Source: SFHK01 sp045538305
Lineage (GTDB): Bacteria; Bacillota; Clostridia; Christensenellales; Aristaeellaceae
Reading direction: 5' to 3'
Assembly (NCBI GenBank): GCA_045538305.1
Contig: JAZSRC010000079.1
Location: 1 to 64,000 of the forward strand
DNA: 64,000 bases
Part shown: piece by piece, positions 57,376-64,000 of the stretch
How positions within the stretch are numbered: the stretch's first letter is position 1
Layout: the number at the start of each line of letters is the position of its first letter
The notes under the pieces: model-generated
Told to the model about the DNA's origin: nothing
What the model saw: only the letters and a program-made list of their open reading frames with translations
Database searches by the model: none
Made by a program: the position numbers and the translations under genes

Positions 57376-58605
57376 CTAATCAAGAAAACTTGTCGGGAGT
57401 TCGCCTGTAAGCGTGATTAATGAAATCTGAGGCGGATTCATAAGACGAAAACCAAACAGCGTATCGCCGCTTGTAGAGAGGCCGGGCGTTATATAGGCGA
57501 TTGTGCTTCCGATGGTGCGCTTGCCCTGAACCAGCGTCTCTTCCGGGAACCAACCGTAACGGGCGGAGAGCCTTGCCGGGATGTGGATTGCGCCAAGCCC
57601 CGGAATCTTCCATTCGCCGCCGCAGTAATGACCTGCAAAGACCATGTCGGGTGATGGGTAATAGCTTTTTGCTTCGCTTACGGAGAGAGGCTCCTGCGAT
57701 ACAAGCAGCTGGGAATCCGTTGGAATCTCATGTGACAGCATGATAATCATGTCCTGGGGGGTATATAGCGCCAGATTGGAATGCGCTTTGTTGATGATAT
57801 TATAGCGGTAATTCGTGAAGGGCAGCGAAGCGCGGCTTTCTTCAATACCCAGAAGCATACTTTCGCTTTCCTGCTCCATGGCCTGTTTTAGGGAATCCAT
57901 GGTTTCCGAAAGGTTCAGATTCAAAAGCATGTCCGGTATCAGCCATAGCTTGGAGGATCCCTTGGTAACATACTTGGGAGAATCCAGATAGATGGCTCCG
58001 CGCTCGATAGCGCCCAGCACCCAATCGTTCAGTACCATCTGATTCAGCGTCAGATTCCCGGCGGAATTATCCCGAGCTTCGGAAAGCAGAGGAGCGGGGT
58101 CGTTATCGCCTGCGATAAAGTAAATCGGTTTCTTTTTTGAAAGTATTTCGATCAGTGAATAAAACGGTTCTGCATTTCCGCTTTCGCCTACCATATCGCC
58201 GGTAAACAAAACCATATCGTAGGAAAGGTTTCCGATAATACGCGAAAGCGCCGATTGATCCTGGCCGAATGTCTTGCCTGCCAGGTCGGAGATATGCAGT
58301 ATACGATAGCCTTCAAAATCATCGGGAAGGCCTGTTACGACAACGGAGCTTTGATCTGTGCTGACGGAACGGTCATTCATTGCAAATATGATAATGACAA
58401 GAATAACCAGAATAATCGAAGTAAAACCCCAAAATGTGATCTTTCTTCCGAACAGACGGTATTCTCGCCGAACCTCGCGTTCCTCAACCCGGGTGGTGTA
58501 ACGGTTGATGGCAATAACGGAGGAACGTACGCCTTTAAAAAGCGAACGGAAGAACGTATGCTTTTGCGGTTTTCTTTTTCTCTTTTTCTTTTTACTGACG
58601 GCCAT
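57376..58605 (-). CDS. Membrane-anchored metallophosphoesterase
   Basis: 409-residue protein. The N-terminal 55 residues are very basic (KKKKRKRKPQ), followed by one membrane helix at about 59-75 and an outer phosphoesterase domain. Family motifs are altered: 'LHISDLAGKTFG' (usual DLH is DLA), 'LFTGDMVG', 'AGDNDPAP' (GNHD is GDND), 'MLSHEIP' and 'FAGHYCGG' (GHTH is GHYC). It keeps an acidic and histidine pattern but loses some metal ligands, so catalysis is uncertain. The ribosome-binding site is AAAGGAG. It diverges from radA. Confidence 0.8.
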   Translation of the reverse strand: MAVSKKKKRKRKPQKHTFFRSLFKGVRSSVIAINRYTTRVEEREVRREYRLFGRKITFWGFTSIILVILVIIIFAMNDRSVSTDQSSVVVTGLPDDFEGYRILHISDLAGKTFGQDQSALSRIIGNLSYDMVLFTGDMVGESGNAEPFYSLIEILSKKKPIYFIAGDNDPAPLLSEARDNSAGNLTLNQMVLNDWVLGAIERGAIYLDSPKYVTKGSSKLWLIPDMLLNLNLSETMDSLKQAMEQESESMLLGIEESRASLPFTNYRYNIINKAHSNLALYTPQDMIIMLSHEIPTDSQLLVSQEPLSVSEAKSYYPSPDMVFAGHYCGGEWKIPGLGAIHIPARLSARYGWFPEETLVQGKRTIGSTIAYITPGLSTSGDTLFGFRLMNPPQISLITLTGELPTSFLD

Positions 58606-58637
58606 GGGGGAATCTCCTTTGAACTTACATAAATTCT

Positions 58638-58666
58638 ATTATAAAGCTCTTTGGAGAAATGAGCAA
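58638..58666 (-). promoter_or_regulatory. Promoter of the membrane phosphoesterase gene
   Basis: On the minus strand: TTGCTC (58666-58661), 17-base spacer, TATAAT (58643-58638). It overlaps the radA promoter face to face. Confidence 0.5.
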
Positions 58667-58679
58667 GATGTGTTATAAT
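58651..58679 (+). promoter_or_regulatory. Promoter of radA
   Basis: TTGGAG at 58651-58656, 17-base spacer, TATAAT at 58674-58679. Confidence 0.65.
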
Positions 58680-58719
58680 AAAAAAAGTGGGAACAAATCG
58701 TGAAAAGGCGGTCTGACGT

Positions 58720-60105
58720 GTGGCGAAAGTAAAAACGGTGTATATTTGTTCGGAATGCGGACATGAAACGAATAAATGGATGGGAAAGTGCCCCGACTGC
58801 GGAAGCTGGAATACCTTTCATGAAGAAACGCGGCAGCCGCAGGTTGAAGAGAAAAAAATAAAGCGCGCTCCGGGCGAGGGACAAATGGCGCTGCCAATCG
58901 GTGAAATACCGGATGAAGCGGCGATGAGAATGCCGACAGGAATCGGAGAGCTTGACAGAGTGCTTGGCGGCGGCGTGGTGGACGGAAGTCTGGTGCTGGT
59001 TGGCGGAGATCCGGGTATTGGAAAAAGTACGCTGCTCACGCAGCTTTCGGCCAATATTTCTTCGCGGGGCGACAGGGTTTTATACATTTCGGGCGAAGAA
59101 TCTGCCAGACAGATCAAACTCCGCGCAAACCGTCTGGGCGCAAGCGTCTCGGGCTTTTATGTACTTGCGGAAAATGATATATCGATCATTGAGGACAGAA
59201 TGAAGTTGGTTGCACCCTCTGTCATGGTGATTGATTCCATACAGACCATGTACAGAACCGATATATCTTCGGCTCCGGGCAGCGTTACGCAGGTTCGTGA
59301 ATGCACGGCGCAGCTTATGCGCCTTGCAAAAAACTCCGGCTGCGCCGTATTTCTTGTGGGCCATGTAACCAAGGAAGGCACTATTGCAGGTCCGCGCGTA
59401 CTGGAACATATGGTGGACGCGGTTTTGTATTTTGAAGGAGACAGAAGCAGCCAGTACCGAATTCTGCGCGCGGTCAAAAACCGTTTTGGCTCCGTAAATG
59501 AGCTTGGCATGTTTGAAATGACGAGTGGCGGTATGCGCGAAGTGGTGAATGCCTCCGAAACGCTGCTTTCCGAGCGCGCGCATGACGCCAGCGGATGCGT
59601 TGTATTCTGTGCGATGGAGGGTACAAGGCCGCTGATGACCGATGTTCAGGCGCTGGTTACGCCGACGGTCTTTGGAAATCCCAGGCGTATGTCAAACGGC
59701 GTAGACCTGAGCAGGCTTTTTCTGCTGCTCGCGGTTCTTGAAAAGAGAGCGGCTTTGACGCTTTATAATCAGGACGTTTACATCAATATTGCTGGCGGTA
59801 TTACGCTTACGGAACCTGCGGCGGATCTTGCAATCTGCGCGGCGGTCGCATCCTCCGGCAGAAATCTTTTGTTGGGCGCGGATTGGGCGCTGATGGGCGA
59901 AGTAGGACTTGCCGGAGAACTGCGAGCGATTCCCAACGCCGAGAGGCGCCTGGGCGAATGCATGCGGCTTGGCTTTTCCAATGCGATTTTACCCAAAAGC
60001 AATTTGAAAGGCATCCGCATTCCGGACGGCATGAACGCAATCGGCGTGGAAACCTTGTTTGACGCCCTTAAGTTTCTTGGAATCTACAACGCAAAGGCAA
60101 AATAA
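58720..60105 (+). CDS. radA: DNA repair protein RadA (Sms)
   Basis: 461-residue RadA helicase for branched recombination intermediates. An N-terminal C4 zinc finger (CSECG, CPDCG) precedes the RecA-like core with Walker A GGDPGIGKSTLL, the KNRFG motif and a C-terminal Lon-protease-like domain ('DVYINIAGGITLTEPAADLAICAAVASS'). Start GTG 58720 follows AAGGCGG. In many Firmicutes radA is near disA and clpC; neither is here. Confidence 0.97.
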   Translation: MAKVKTVYICSECGHETNKWMGKCPDCGSWNTFHEETRQPQVEEKKIKRAPGEGQMALPIGEIPDEAAMRMPTGIGELDRVLGGGVVDGSLVLVGGDPGIGKSTLLTQLSANISSRGDRVLYISGEESARQIKLRANRLGASVSGFYVLAENDISIIEDRMKLVAPSVMVIDSIQTMYRTDISSAPGSVTQVRECTAQLMRLAKNSGCAVFLVGHVTKEGTIAGPRVLEHMVDAVLYFEGDRSSQYRILRAVKNRFGSVNELGMFEMTSGGMREVVNASETLLSERAHDASGCVVFCAMEGTRPLMTDVQALVTPTVFGNPRRMSNGVDLSRLFLLLAVLEKRAALTLYNQDVYINIAGGITLTEPAADLAICAAVASSGRNLLLGADWALMGEVGLAGELRAIPNAERRLGECMRLGFSNAILPKSNLKGIRIPDGMNAIGVETLFDALKFLGIYNAKAK

Positions 60106-60127
60106 GCATATTTTCATTAAAAAAGCA

Positions 60128-60163
60128 AAAGCTATCTTCTGAGAAAAATCAGGAGGTAGCTTT
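60128..60163 (+). promoter_or_regulatory. Hairpin burying the ribosome-binding site of the SpoIID-like gene
   Basis: 15-bp stem, AAAGCTATCTTCTGA pairing with TCAGGAGGTAGCTTT (two G-U pairs) across a GAAAAA loop. The AGGAGG at 60151-60156 lies wholly inside the 3' arm, three to four bases before ATG 60167 begins past the stem. It could also end the radA transcript (stem then TTTCTT). Confidence 0.7.
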
Positions 60164-60166
60164 CTT

Positions 60167-61132
60167 ATGCGCGCAAAACGAATAACGGCTGCAGCTTTAT
60201 TGGTGTGTCTATGCTTACTTTCGGGCTGTATGAAAAGTGAAATACTGGAAGACGTGAGACAGGCGGAAAAACCGGAGATACCGGCGTCTCTTACCATAAA
60301 CGCCGATGGCGTTCCGCTTCTGAAGGTATATGATATCAATACTGAAAAAAGTGAGAATATGGATATCGAAACGTATGTACAGGGCGTTCTTGCCGGAGAA
60401 ATGAAAAATGACTGGCCGGATGAAGCGCTGAAGGCGCAAGCGGTGCTTGCCAGAACCTTTGTGCTGAGATTTATAGAAACCAAGGACTCCATGTACGGCA
60501 ACGCAGACATATCCACTGATATTACAGAAGCGCAGGCATATGCAGAGGGATTGATCAATGAAAAAATCCGATCGGCTGTAGAGGAAACGCGGGGAATGGT
60601 TGCGAGCTATAAGGGCGAACTCATAAATGCATGGTTTCATGCGCATTCCGGCGGCGTAACCGAGCTTCCGATGACGGGCCTTGAGTATAAAGAAAATCCG
60701 CCGTATACCCAAAGCGTAAAGAGTGCGGATTCTACGGATGCGCCGGATGATGTTGAAAACTGGACGGCACAATTTCCTGCCGGCGATGTCGAAAAGGCAG
60801 CGAAAGAGCTTGGTGTAACAACCGGCGGCGTTACAAGCGTTGAGATCGGGAAAAAAGGAGAATCAGGCCGCGCTGCGACGATCATTATTAACGGGAAAGA
60901 AGTTTCGGCAGCCGGACTTCGCATTCGACTTGGCTCCGAAAAGCTGAAATCCACATTCTTAACGGATATTGTTGTCGAAAACGACACGGTTCGCTTTGCG
61001 GGAAAGGGGTACGGTCATGGCGTGGGCATGTCACAGTGGGGCGCATACAGCATGGCGGAAAGCGGATTTGGATACGAACAGATCATCAAAAAATACTTTA
61101 AGGACGTGGATATTGTTAAAATCTGGCCTTAA
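60167..61132 (+). CDS. SpoIID/LytB-domain lipoprotein
   Basis: 321-residue protein with a lipoprotein signal peptide ending LLSGC (cysteine at 21), so it sits on the outer face of the membrane. The SpoIID domain covers about 55-320: 'IETYVQGVLAGEM' (catalytic glutamate region), 'LKAQAVLARTFVLRF', 'INAWFHAHSGGVTE' and 'GYGHGVGMSQWGAYSMAESGFGYEQIIKKYF'. SpoIID is the lytic transglycosylase of engulfment, which cuts denuded glycan; related proteins act in vegetative cells. The ribosome-binding site is in a hairpin. The gene stop overlaps the stop of the converging NUDIX gene. Confidence 0.9.
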   Translation: MRAKRITAAALLVCLCLLSGCMKSEILEDVRQAEKPEIPASLTINADGVPLLKVYDINTEKSENMDIETYVQGVLAGEMKNDWPDEALKAQAVLARTFVLRFIETKDSMYGNADISTDITEAQAYAEGLINEKIRSAVEETRGMVASYKGELINAWFHAHSGGVTELPMTGLEYKENPPYTQSVKSADSTDAPDDVENWTAQFPAGDVEKAAKELGVTTGGVTSVEIGKKGESGRAATIIINGKEVSAAGLRIRLGSEKLKSTFLTDIVVENDTVRFAGKGYGHGVGMSQWGAYSMAESGFGYEQIIKKYFKDVDIVKIWP

Positions 61133-61689
61133 CGCATGCGGCTGATGATTTTCTGATAAACGGGCAGCATGATTTTTTCTGATACGAATTGATCAAGAGT
61201 ATCGATCGGAAGCCATCCGACGTTTGAATTCTCGTCCGCTTTTATAAATGTTTCATCCTCCTCGCTGCCAATCAGCGCGTATGTGAGGTTAAAGTGCAGA
61301 TGTGGGCAAATGTATTTTCCGCGCTTGATGTGTGAAGGCACGTGAAGGATCTCCAGAGAAACCGCGTTTTCCATTATGGGACGTAATCGCCTGATGCCGG
61401 TTTCTTCATGCGCTTCCTTAAGCGCGCATGCCAGCAAATCGCTCTCGCCGTCTGCATGGCCGCCTGTCCATGCCCAGGAATTGTATATGTTGTGGTAGGC
61501 CATCAAAACCTTATCGCGCGTTTTATTTATGATCATGGACGAAGCAGTCATATGCATAAGAGCGTTTTCCCGCGTAAGAATTCGTTCCGGCTCGGCCGCA
61601 GCGGCCGCAAGCATCCATTTTTTGTCTTCTTCTTCCTGTTCGCACAGGGGAACAAAACGCTCTATTTCATCGATGAAGTACACTCTCAT
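61129..61689 (-). CDS. NUDIX hydrolase
   Basis: 186-residue NUDIX protein. The Nudix box is in 'GGHADGESDLLACALKEAHEETGIRRL', matching GX5EX7REUXEEXGU with A for R at one place (KEAHEETGI). The N-terminal part 'HMTASSMIINKTRDKVLMAYHN' and 'WAWTGGHADG' fit the family of ADP-ribose or nucleotide pyrophosphatases. ATG 61689 has AAAGGAG only two bases before it; a GTG two codons in (61683) has better spacing. The gene ends sharing TTAA with the plus-strand stop of the SpoIID-like gene. Confidence 0.88.
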   Translation of the reverse strand: MRVYFIDEIERFVPLCEQEEEDKKWMLAAAAAEPERILTRENALMHMTASSMIINKTRDKVLMAYHNIYNSWAWTGGHADGESDLLACALKEAHEETGIRRLRPIMENAVSLEILHVPSHIKRGKYICPHLHFNLTYALIGSEEDETFIKADENSNVGWLPIDTLDQFVSEKIMLPVYQKIISRMR

Positions 61690-61705
61690 CGCTCCTTTCT
61701 TGTTT

Positions 61706-61734
61706 AGCCGCTCCGGCATGATGCCGAAGCGGCT
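61706..61734. other. Stem-loop between two minus-strand genes
   Basis: 13-bp stem AGCCGCTCCGGCA / TGCCGAAGCGGCT with one C-A mismatch and no T run. It may be a weak terminator or mRNA-stability element. Confidence 0.45.
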
Positions 61735-61738
61735 TTGT

Positions 61739-61957
61739 TTATCGGAAGTAACGGGGCTTTGCGCAGGAGCAGGGGGGCTTATAGTCCTTGCATTCCGGCC
61801 TGCGTTTTACACAGAACAGAGGATTTCCGTCCGAATCGCATCCGACATAGCGGATGATAAGCTCATCGCCTTCCTCCCATTCAAACGGGCGCGGCTCCGG
61901 CTTTTGACAGCAAGTATTCCACCACGACGGCGGGTACAGCGGCTTTCCGTTAGCCAT
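61739..61957 (-). CDS. Small cysteine-rich protein
   Basis: 72-residue protein with seven cysteines in the pattern CC, C, C, C, CxC and many prolines ('YPPSWWNTCCQKPEP', 'KPPCSCAKPRYFR'). No signal peptide or membrane helix. It may bind a metal. AAAGGA precedes ATG 61957 by eight bases. It stands upstream of the NUDIX gene with a hairpin between. I do not recognise the family. Confidence 0.6.
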   Translation of the reverse strand: MANGKPLYPPSWWNTCCQKPEPRPFEWEEGDELIIRYVGCDSDGNPLFCVKRRPECKDYKPPCSCAKPRYFR

Positions 61958-62087
61958 GGCTCTGATCCTTTCTGCGCCGATCTTTTGGGAAATACATGGC
62001 GCATTTCATACTATGACGGAATTTCGCATTGCGACACGATTTATGTGATTATACTCTGAAAACAATATGCGCGCAATAGTTTTGTCT

Positions 62088-62116
62088 TTACAAACCTGTA
62101 TTTCCGCGGTAAAATA
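62088..62116 (+). promoter_or_regulatory. Promoter for the two-helix protein gene
   Basis: TTTACA at 62088-62093, 17-base spacer, TAAAAT at 62111-62116, then AAAGGG before TTG 62148. Confidence 0.65.
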
Positions 62117-62147
62117 AAGTATCACTGTAAAACGAAAGGGTAAGAAA

Positions 62148-62684
62148 TTGAGTACGTCAAAGAAGAAGGACGGAAACGTTCTTGTCAGGCTGTTTAGCGA
62201 GCATACAAACGCTATTTTGATCGCATGTCTTGTTTTTTGTCCGCCGGTTGGCTTGTATATGATGTGGAAAAACTGGTGCCGCTGGGAAAGATGGGTAAAA
62301 GCGCTGGTATCCATAGCGATTGTGGCTATGTTCACGGTTGTGATTATTGTGCTTCCCGATCCGCCGAATCCGCTTCCGGAGGGCGGCGTAGAGATTCAGG
62401 TGATGACAAAGAATAAAAAGGCATTCGGCCCCTTTAAGCCGGAGGGCGTTCCGGATACCGTGCAGGTTCTGGTCAACGCGAGCGAAACCAGCTCGCTGAT
62501 ATCGGAGCCTACGCCGACGCCGGATCCCATTCGTGTGTACTGCAACGATAACGGTCTATACTATCACTATGCGGAATGCCGTTATGTGTATGATACAACG
62601 CCCCGCGTAACGCTGCTTCAGGCAATCAATGCCGGAAAGAAGGCGTGCTCCGAATGCAATCCGCCAAGTGAAGTGTCGTATTAA
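62148..62684 (+). CDS. Two-helix membrane protein with C-terminal metal-binding motif
   Basis: 178-residue protein. A short basic start is followed by two helices, about 22-40 and 50-67, then a proline-rich stretch and a C-terminal motif 'VYCNDNGLYYHYAECRYV...AGKKACSECNPP'. The spaced histidine, tyrosine and three cysteines (YH..C....C..C) resemble the Ada metal-binding or nuclease-associated Cys-His motif seen at the end of secreted Clostridial proteins. TTG 62148 is the start, after AAAGGG; no ATG fits before the first helix. Function unknown; it faces outside if the two helices form a hairpin. Confidence 0.7.
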   Translation: MSTSKKKDGNVLVRLFSEHTNAILIACLVFCPPVGLYMMWKNWCRWERWVKALVSIAIVAMFTVVIIVLPDPPNPLPEGGVEIQVMTKNKKAFGPFKPEGVPDTVQVLVNASETSSLISEPTPTPDPIRVYCNDNGLYYHYAECRYVYDTTPRVTLLQAINAGKKACSECNPPSEVSY

Positions 62685-62702
62685 CGGGAGAGGGGAAGGG
62701 GC

Positions 62703-63791
62703 ATGCATTTTATAAAACGGACGCTGGCTGCGATAATTGTGGTATCGTTGTTAATTAGCGGAGGTGCGTTTGCCGTGGAGGACAAAGAAAGCAGAAGGGT
62801 GTATATCGAAGGCACGAAATTCATGGTAAATGGCCGGGAAATATGGTTTAACGGCGTAAATACCCCCTGGCACCATTGGAATGATTTCGGGGGAAGATAT
62901 GACGAAGCCTTCTGGGACGAACACTTCGGGAAACTGAAGGCGGCGGGCGTGAACGCAAGCCGCATTTGGATTAACTGCAACGGACTCGTAGGCGTTCTGA
63001 TCAATGAGGATGGTTCGTTTAACAAGGTTACCGACAAGCATTGGAAGGACCTTGATTCGCTGTTTGCGCTGGCACAAAAGCATGAACTCTATCTGATGCC
63101 CACGCTTCTGTCCTTTGATCATTTTAAGGATACCAATATTGGCTATCAGAACTGGCGCAATATGGTTTTGTCGAGCGAGAATATTGATCAGTTTGTTGAG
63201 GGCTATGTGGTAAAGCTGGTCGACCGATACAAAGATAACGAATACATTTTTGCCATCGATCTGATGAACGAACCCGACTGGGTGCACGAGAATGTTGAGT
63301 GCGGACAACTGGACTGGAAGGATATTTCCAATCTGTTTGCGCGCTGCGCCGCTGCTATACACGAGCATTCCGATATACTCGTAACGGTAGGAATCGGCAT
63401 TATCAAATACAATTCCGTTCGCTATGAGGGCAATAAGGTTTCCAACACATATCTTAAGGGTTTATCCGGAAACGAAGCTTCCTTTGTTGATTTCTATTCC
63501 ACGCATTATTACCACTGGCAGTACCAGTGGTTTGGTTCTCCCTTCGAAATGACGCCCATGGAGTTCAAGCTTGACGGCGGAAAGCCTTCGCTGCTTGGCG
63601 AATGCTCTGCGGTGGATGAAACCAAGGTTCCGCTTTCCGAAAGGTATGAAAATGCCTATAACAAGGGCTGGAACGGCGTGTTTGCCTGGACGTCCAACGG
63701 CGTCGATGCATGCGGCGGATTTAATGATGTGGCGCCGGCTGCGAAGCATATGATGGGCATTGCGGGAGACAAGATTTTTCCCTTTGAGTAG
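62703..63791 (+). CDS. Secreted GH5 glycosidase, mannanase-like
   Basis: 362-residue secreted GH5 enzyme. The signal peptide ends GGAFAVE (signal peptidase I site after AFA). 'FNGVNTPWHHWNDFGGRYD' begins the barrel, acid/base is E190 in LMNEPDW, and nucleophile is E300 in LLGECSA, with 'DFYSTHYYHWQ' between. This layout is common to endo-mannanases and related GH5 enzymes; substrate is not certain. ATG 62703 follows GAGGGGAAGGGG, close behind the two-helix protein gene. A terminator follows before kduI. Confidence 0.9.
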   Translation: MHFIKRTLAAIIVVSLLISGGAFAVEDKESRRVYIEGTKFMVNGREIWFNGVNTPWHHWNDFGGRYDEAFWDEHFGKLKAAGVNASRIWINCNGLVGVLINEDGSFNKVTDKHWKDLDSLFALAQKHELYLMPTLLSFDHFKDTNIGYQNWRNMVLSSENIDQFVEGYVVKLVDRYKDNEYIFAIDLMNEPDWVHENVECGQLDWKDISNLFARCAAAIHEHSDILVTVGIGIIKYNSVRYEGNKVSNTYLKGLSGNEASFVDFYSTHYYHWQYQWFGSPFEMTPMEFKLDGGKPSLLGECSAVDETKVPLSERYENAYNKGWNGVFAWTSNGVDACGGFNDVAPAAKHMMGIAGDKIFPFE

Positions 63792-63817
63792 AGAAGCTTA
63801 CGATGATTCTGAATAAC

Positions 63818-63856
63818 AAAATGCGGAGCGGGGTTTAATTCCCGGCTCCGCATTTT
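63818..63856. terminator. Bidirectional terminator
   Basis: AAAATGCGGAGC pairs with GCTCCGCATTTT, between the converging GH5 gene and the kduI end. Confidence 0.8.
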
Positions 63857-63873
63857 GCGTATTATGAGAAAGT

Positions 63874-64000
63874 TTACGTAAGATCCAGCGGACTGATGTT
63901 GTCCATGTCGTCAAATTCCTGGTTTTCGCCGCACATGCCCCAAATAAACGCATAGTTGCTGGTGCCGGCGCCGCAGTGTATGGACCAGGAGGGAGAAATC
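63874..64000 (-). CDS. kduI: 5-keto-4-deoxyuronate isomerase, C-terminal fragment
   Basis: The last 41 codons of a minus-strand gene that continues past the window. The peptide '[25 protein letters not shown]' and '[12 protein letters not shown]' match the conserved C-terminus of KduI, which isomerises 5-keto-4-deoxyuronate in pectin and uronate breakdown. The stop is TAA at 63876-63874. It shows that pectin use is encoded nearby. Identification rests on the short fragment only, but the pattern (SWSIH, NYxFIWGMxGENQxFDDMD) is distinctive. Confidence 0.88.
   Translation of the reverse strand, partial: ISPSWSIHCGAGTSNYAFIWGMCGENQEFDDMDNISPLDLT

Overview
The window looks like a chromosomal stretch of a Gram-positive, plant-fibre-degrading member of the Clostridia (Firmicutes). 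The evidence is a division and cell-wall (dcw) cluster whose MurE carries the DNPR signature of meso-diaminopimelate ligases, GerM, SpoIID and SpoVD-like proteins, a T-box leader, c-di-AMP and RicT/YaaT-type genes in Bacillus-like order, and strong AGGAGG ribosome-binding sites. The many secreted or cytoplasmic glycoside hydrolases (GH51, GH39, GH10, two GH5, one GH106-like, plus the end of kduI) point to a gut or rumen fibrolytic organism. The exact lineage is an inference; an uncultured Christensenellales-type group would fit. I see no phage, IS element, CRISPR array or rRNA.

Layout. 1-4669: end of a GH51 arabinofuranosidase, an F420-0:glutamate-ligase homologue, a tiny membrane protein and a GH39 xylosidase on the minus strand. 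4760-18324: a long carbohydrate-transport locus. It holds a very large solute-binding protein with two beta-rich modules, two permeases, then an NHL-propeller membrane protein, a Yip1-family membrane protein and a DUF5696 protein, then two more permeases and a second solute-binding protein. No ATPase gene is present, so a shared one must be elsewhere. 18449-21051: divergent GH10 xylanase and GH5 endoglucanase. 21194-32347: housekeeping genes: guaB, a tyrosine T-box operon (aminotransferase and tyrS), a YigZ protein, an RluA-type pseudouridine synthase, two Cof-type HAD phosphatases, trmL, two tandem family-4 uracil-DNA glycosylases of which the second has lost its iron-sulfur ligands, a GNAT-like protein and a CAP-domain protein. 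32483-45543: a zinc-ribbon protein and a phosphoesterase, then a shortened dcw cluster (mraZ, ftsL-like, PASTA-PBP, murE, mraY, murD, ftsW, ftsQ, ftsA, ftsZ) without rsmH, murF, murG, murB or murC. 45751-48179: darA, holB, ricT. 48459-51781: a double zinc-ribbon protein and a large GH106-like hydrolase. 51881-57088: rqcH, then gerM, a fused RNase PH/RdgB protein, a YfcE-type phosphodiesterase and four tRNA genes (Arg, His, Gln, Lys). 57376-64000: a membrane phosphoesterase, radA, a SpoIID-like lipoprotein, a NUDIX protein, two small proteins, a GH5 mannanase-like enzyme and the C-terminus of kduI.

How the parts fit. The glycosidases and the two ABC importers form an arabinoxylan, glucan and mannan depolymerisation and uptake set: secreted GH10 and GH5 enzymes cut polymers, the importers take up oligosaccharides, and cytoplasmic GH39, GH51 and GH106-like enzymes finish them. 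The best candidate for an undescribed system is the NHL/Yip1/DUF5696 trio held in one run between two importers at 4928-18324. It looks like a membrane-bound accessory complex for glycan capture or sensing. Function is inferred from layout and topology only.
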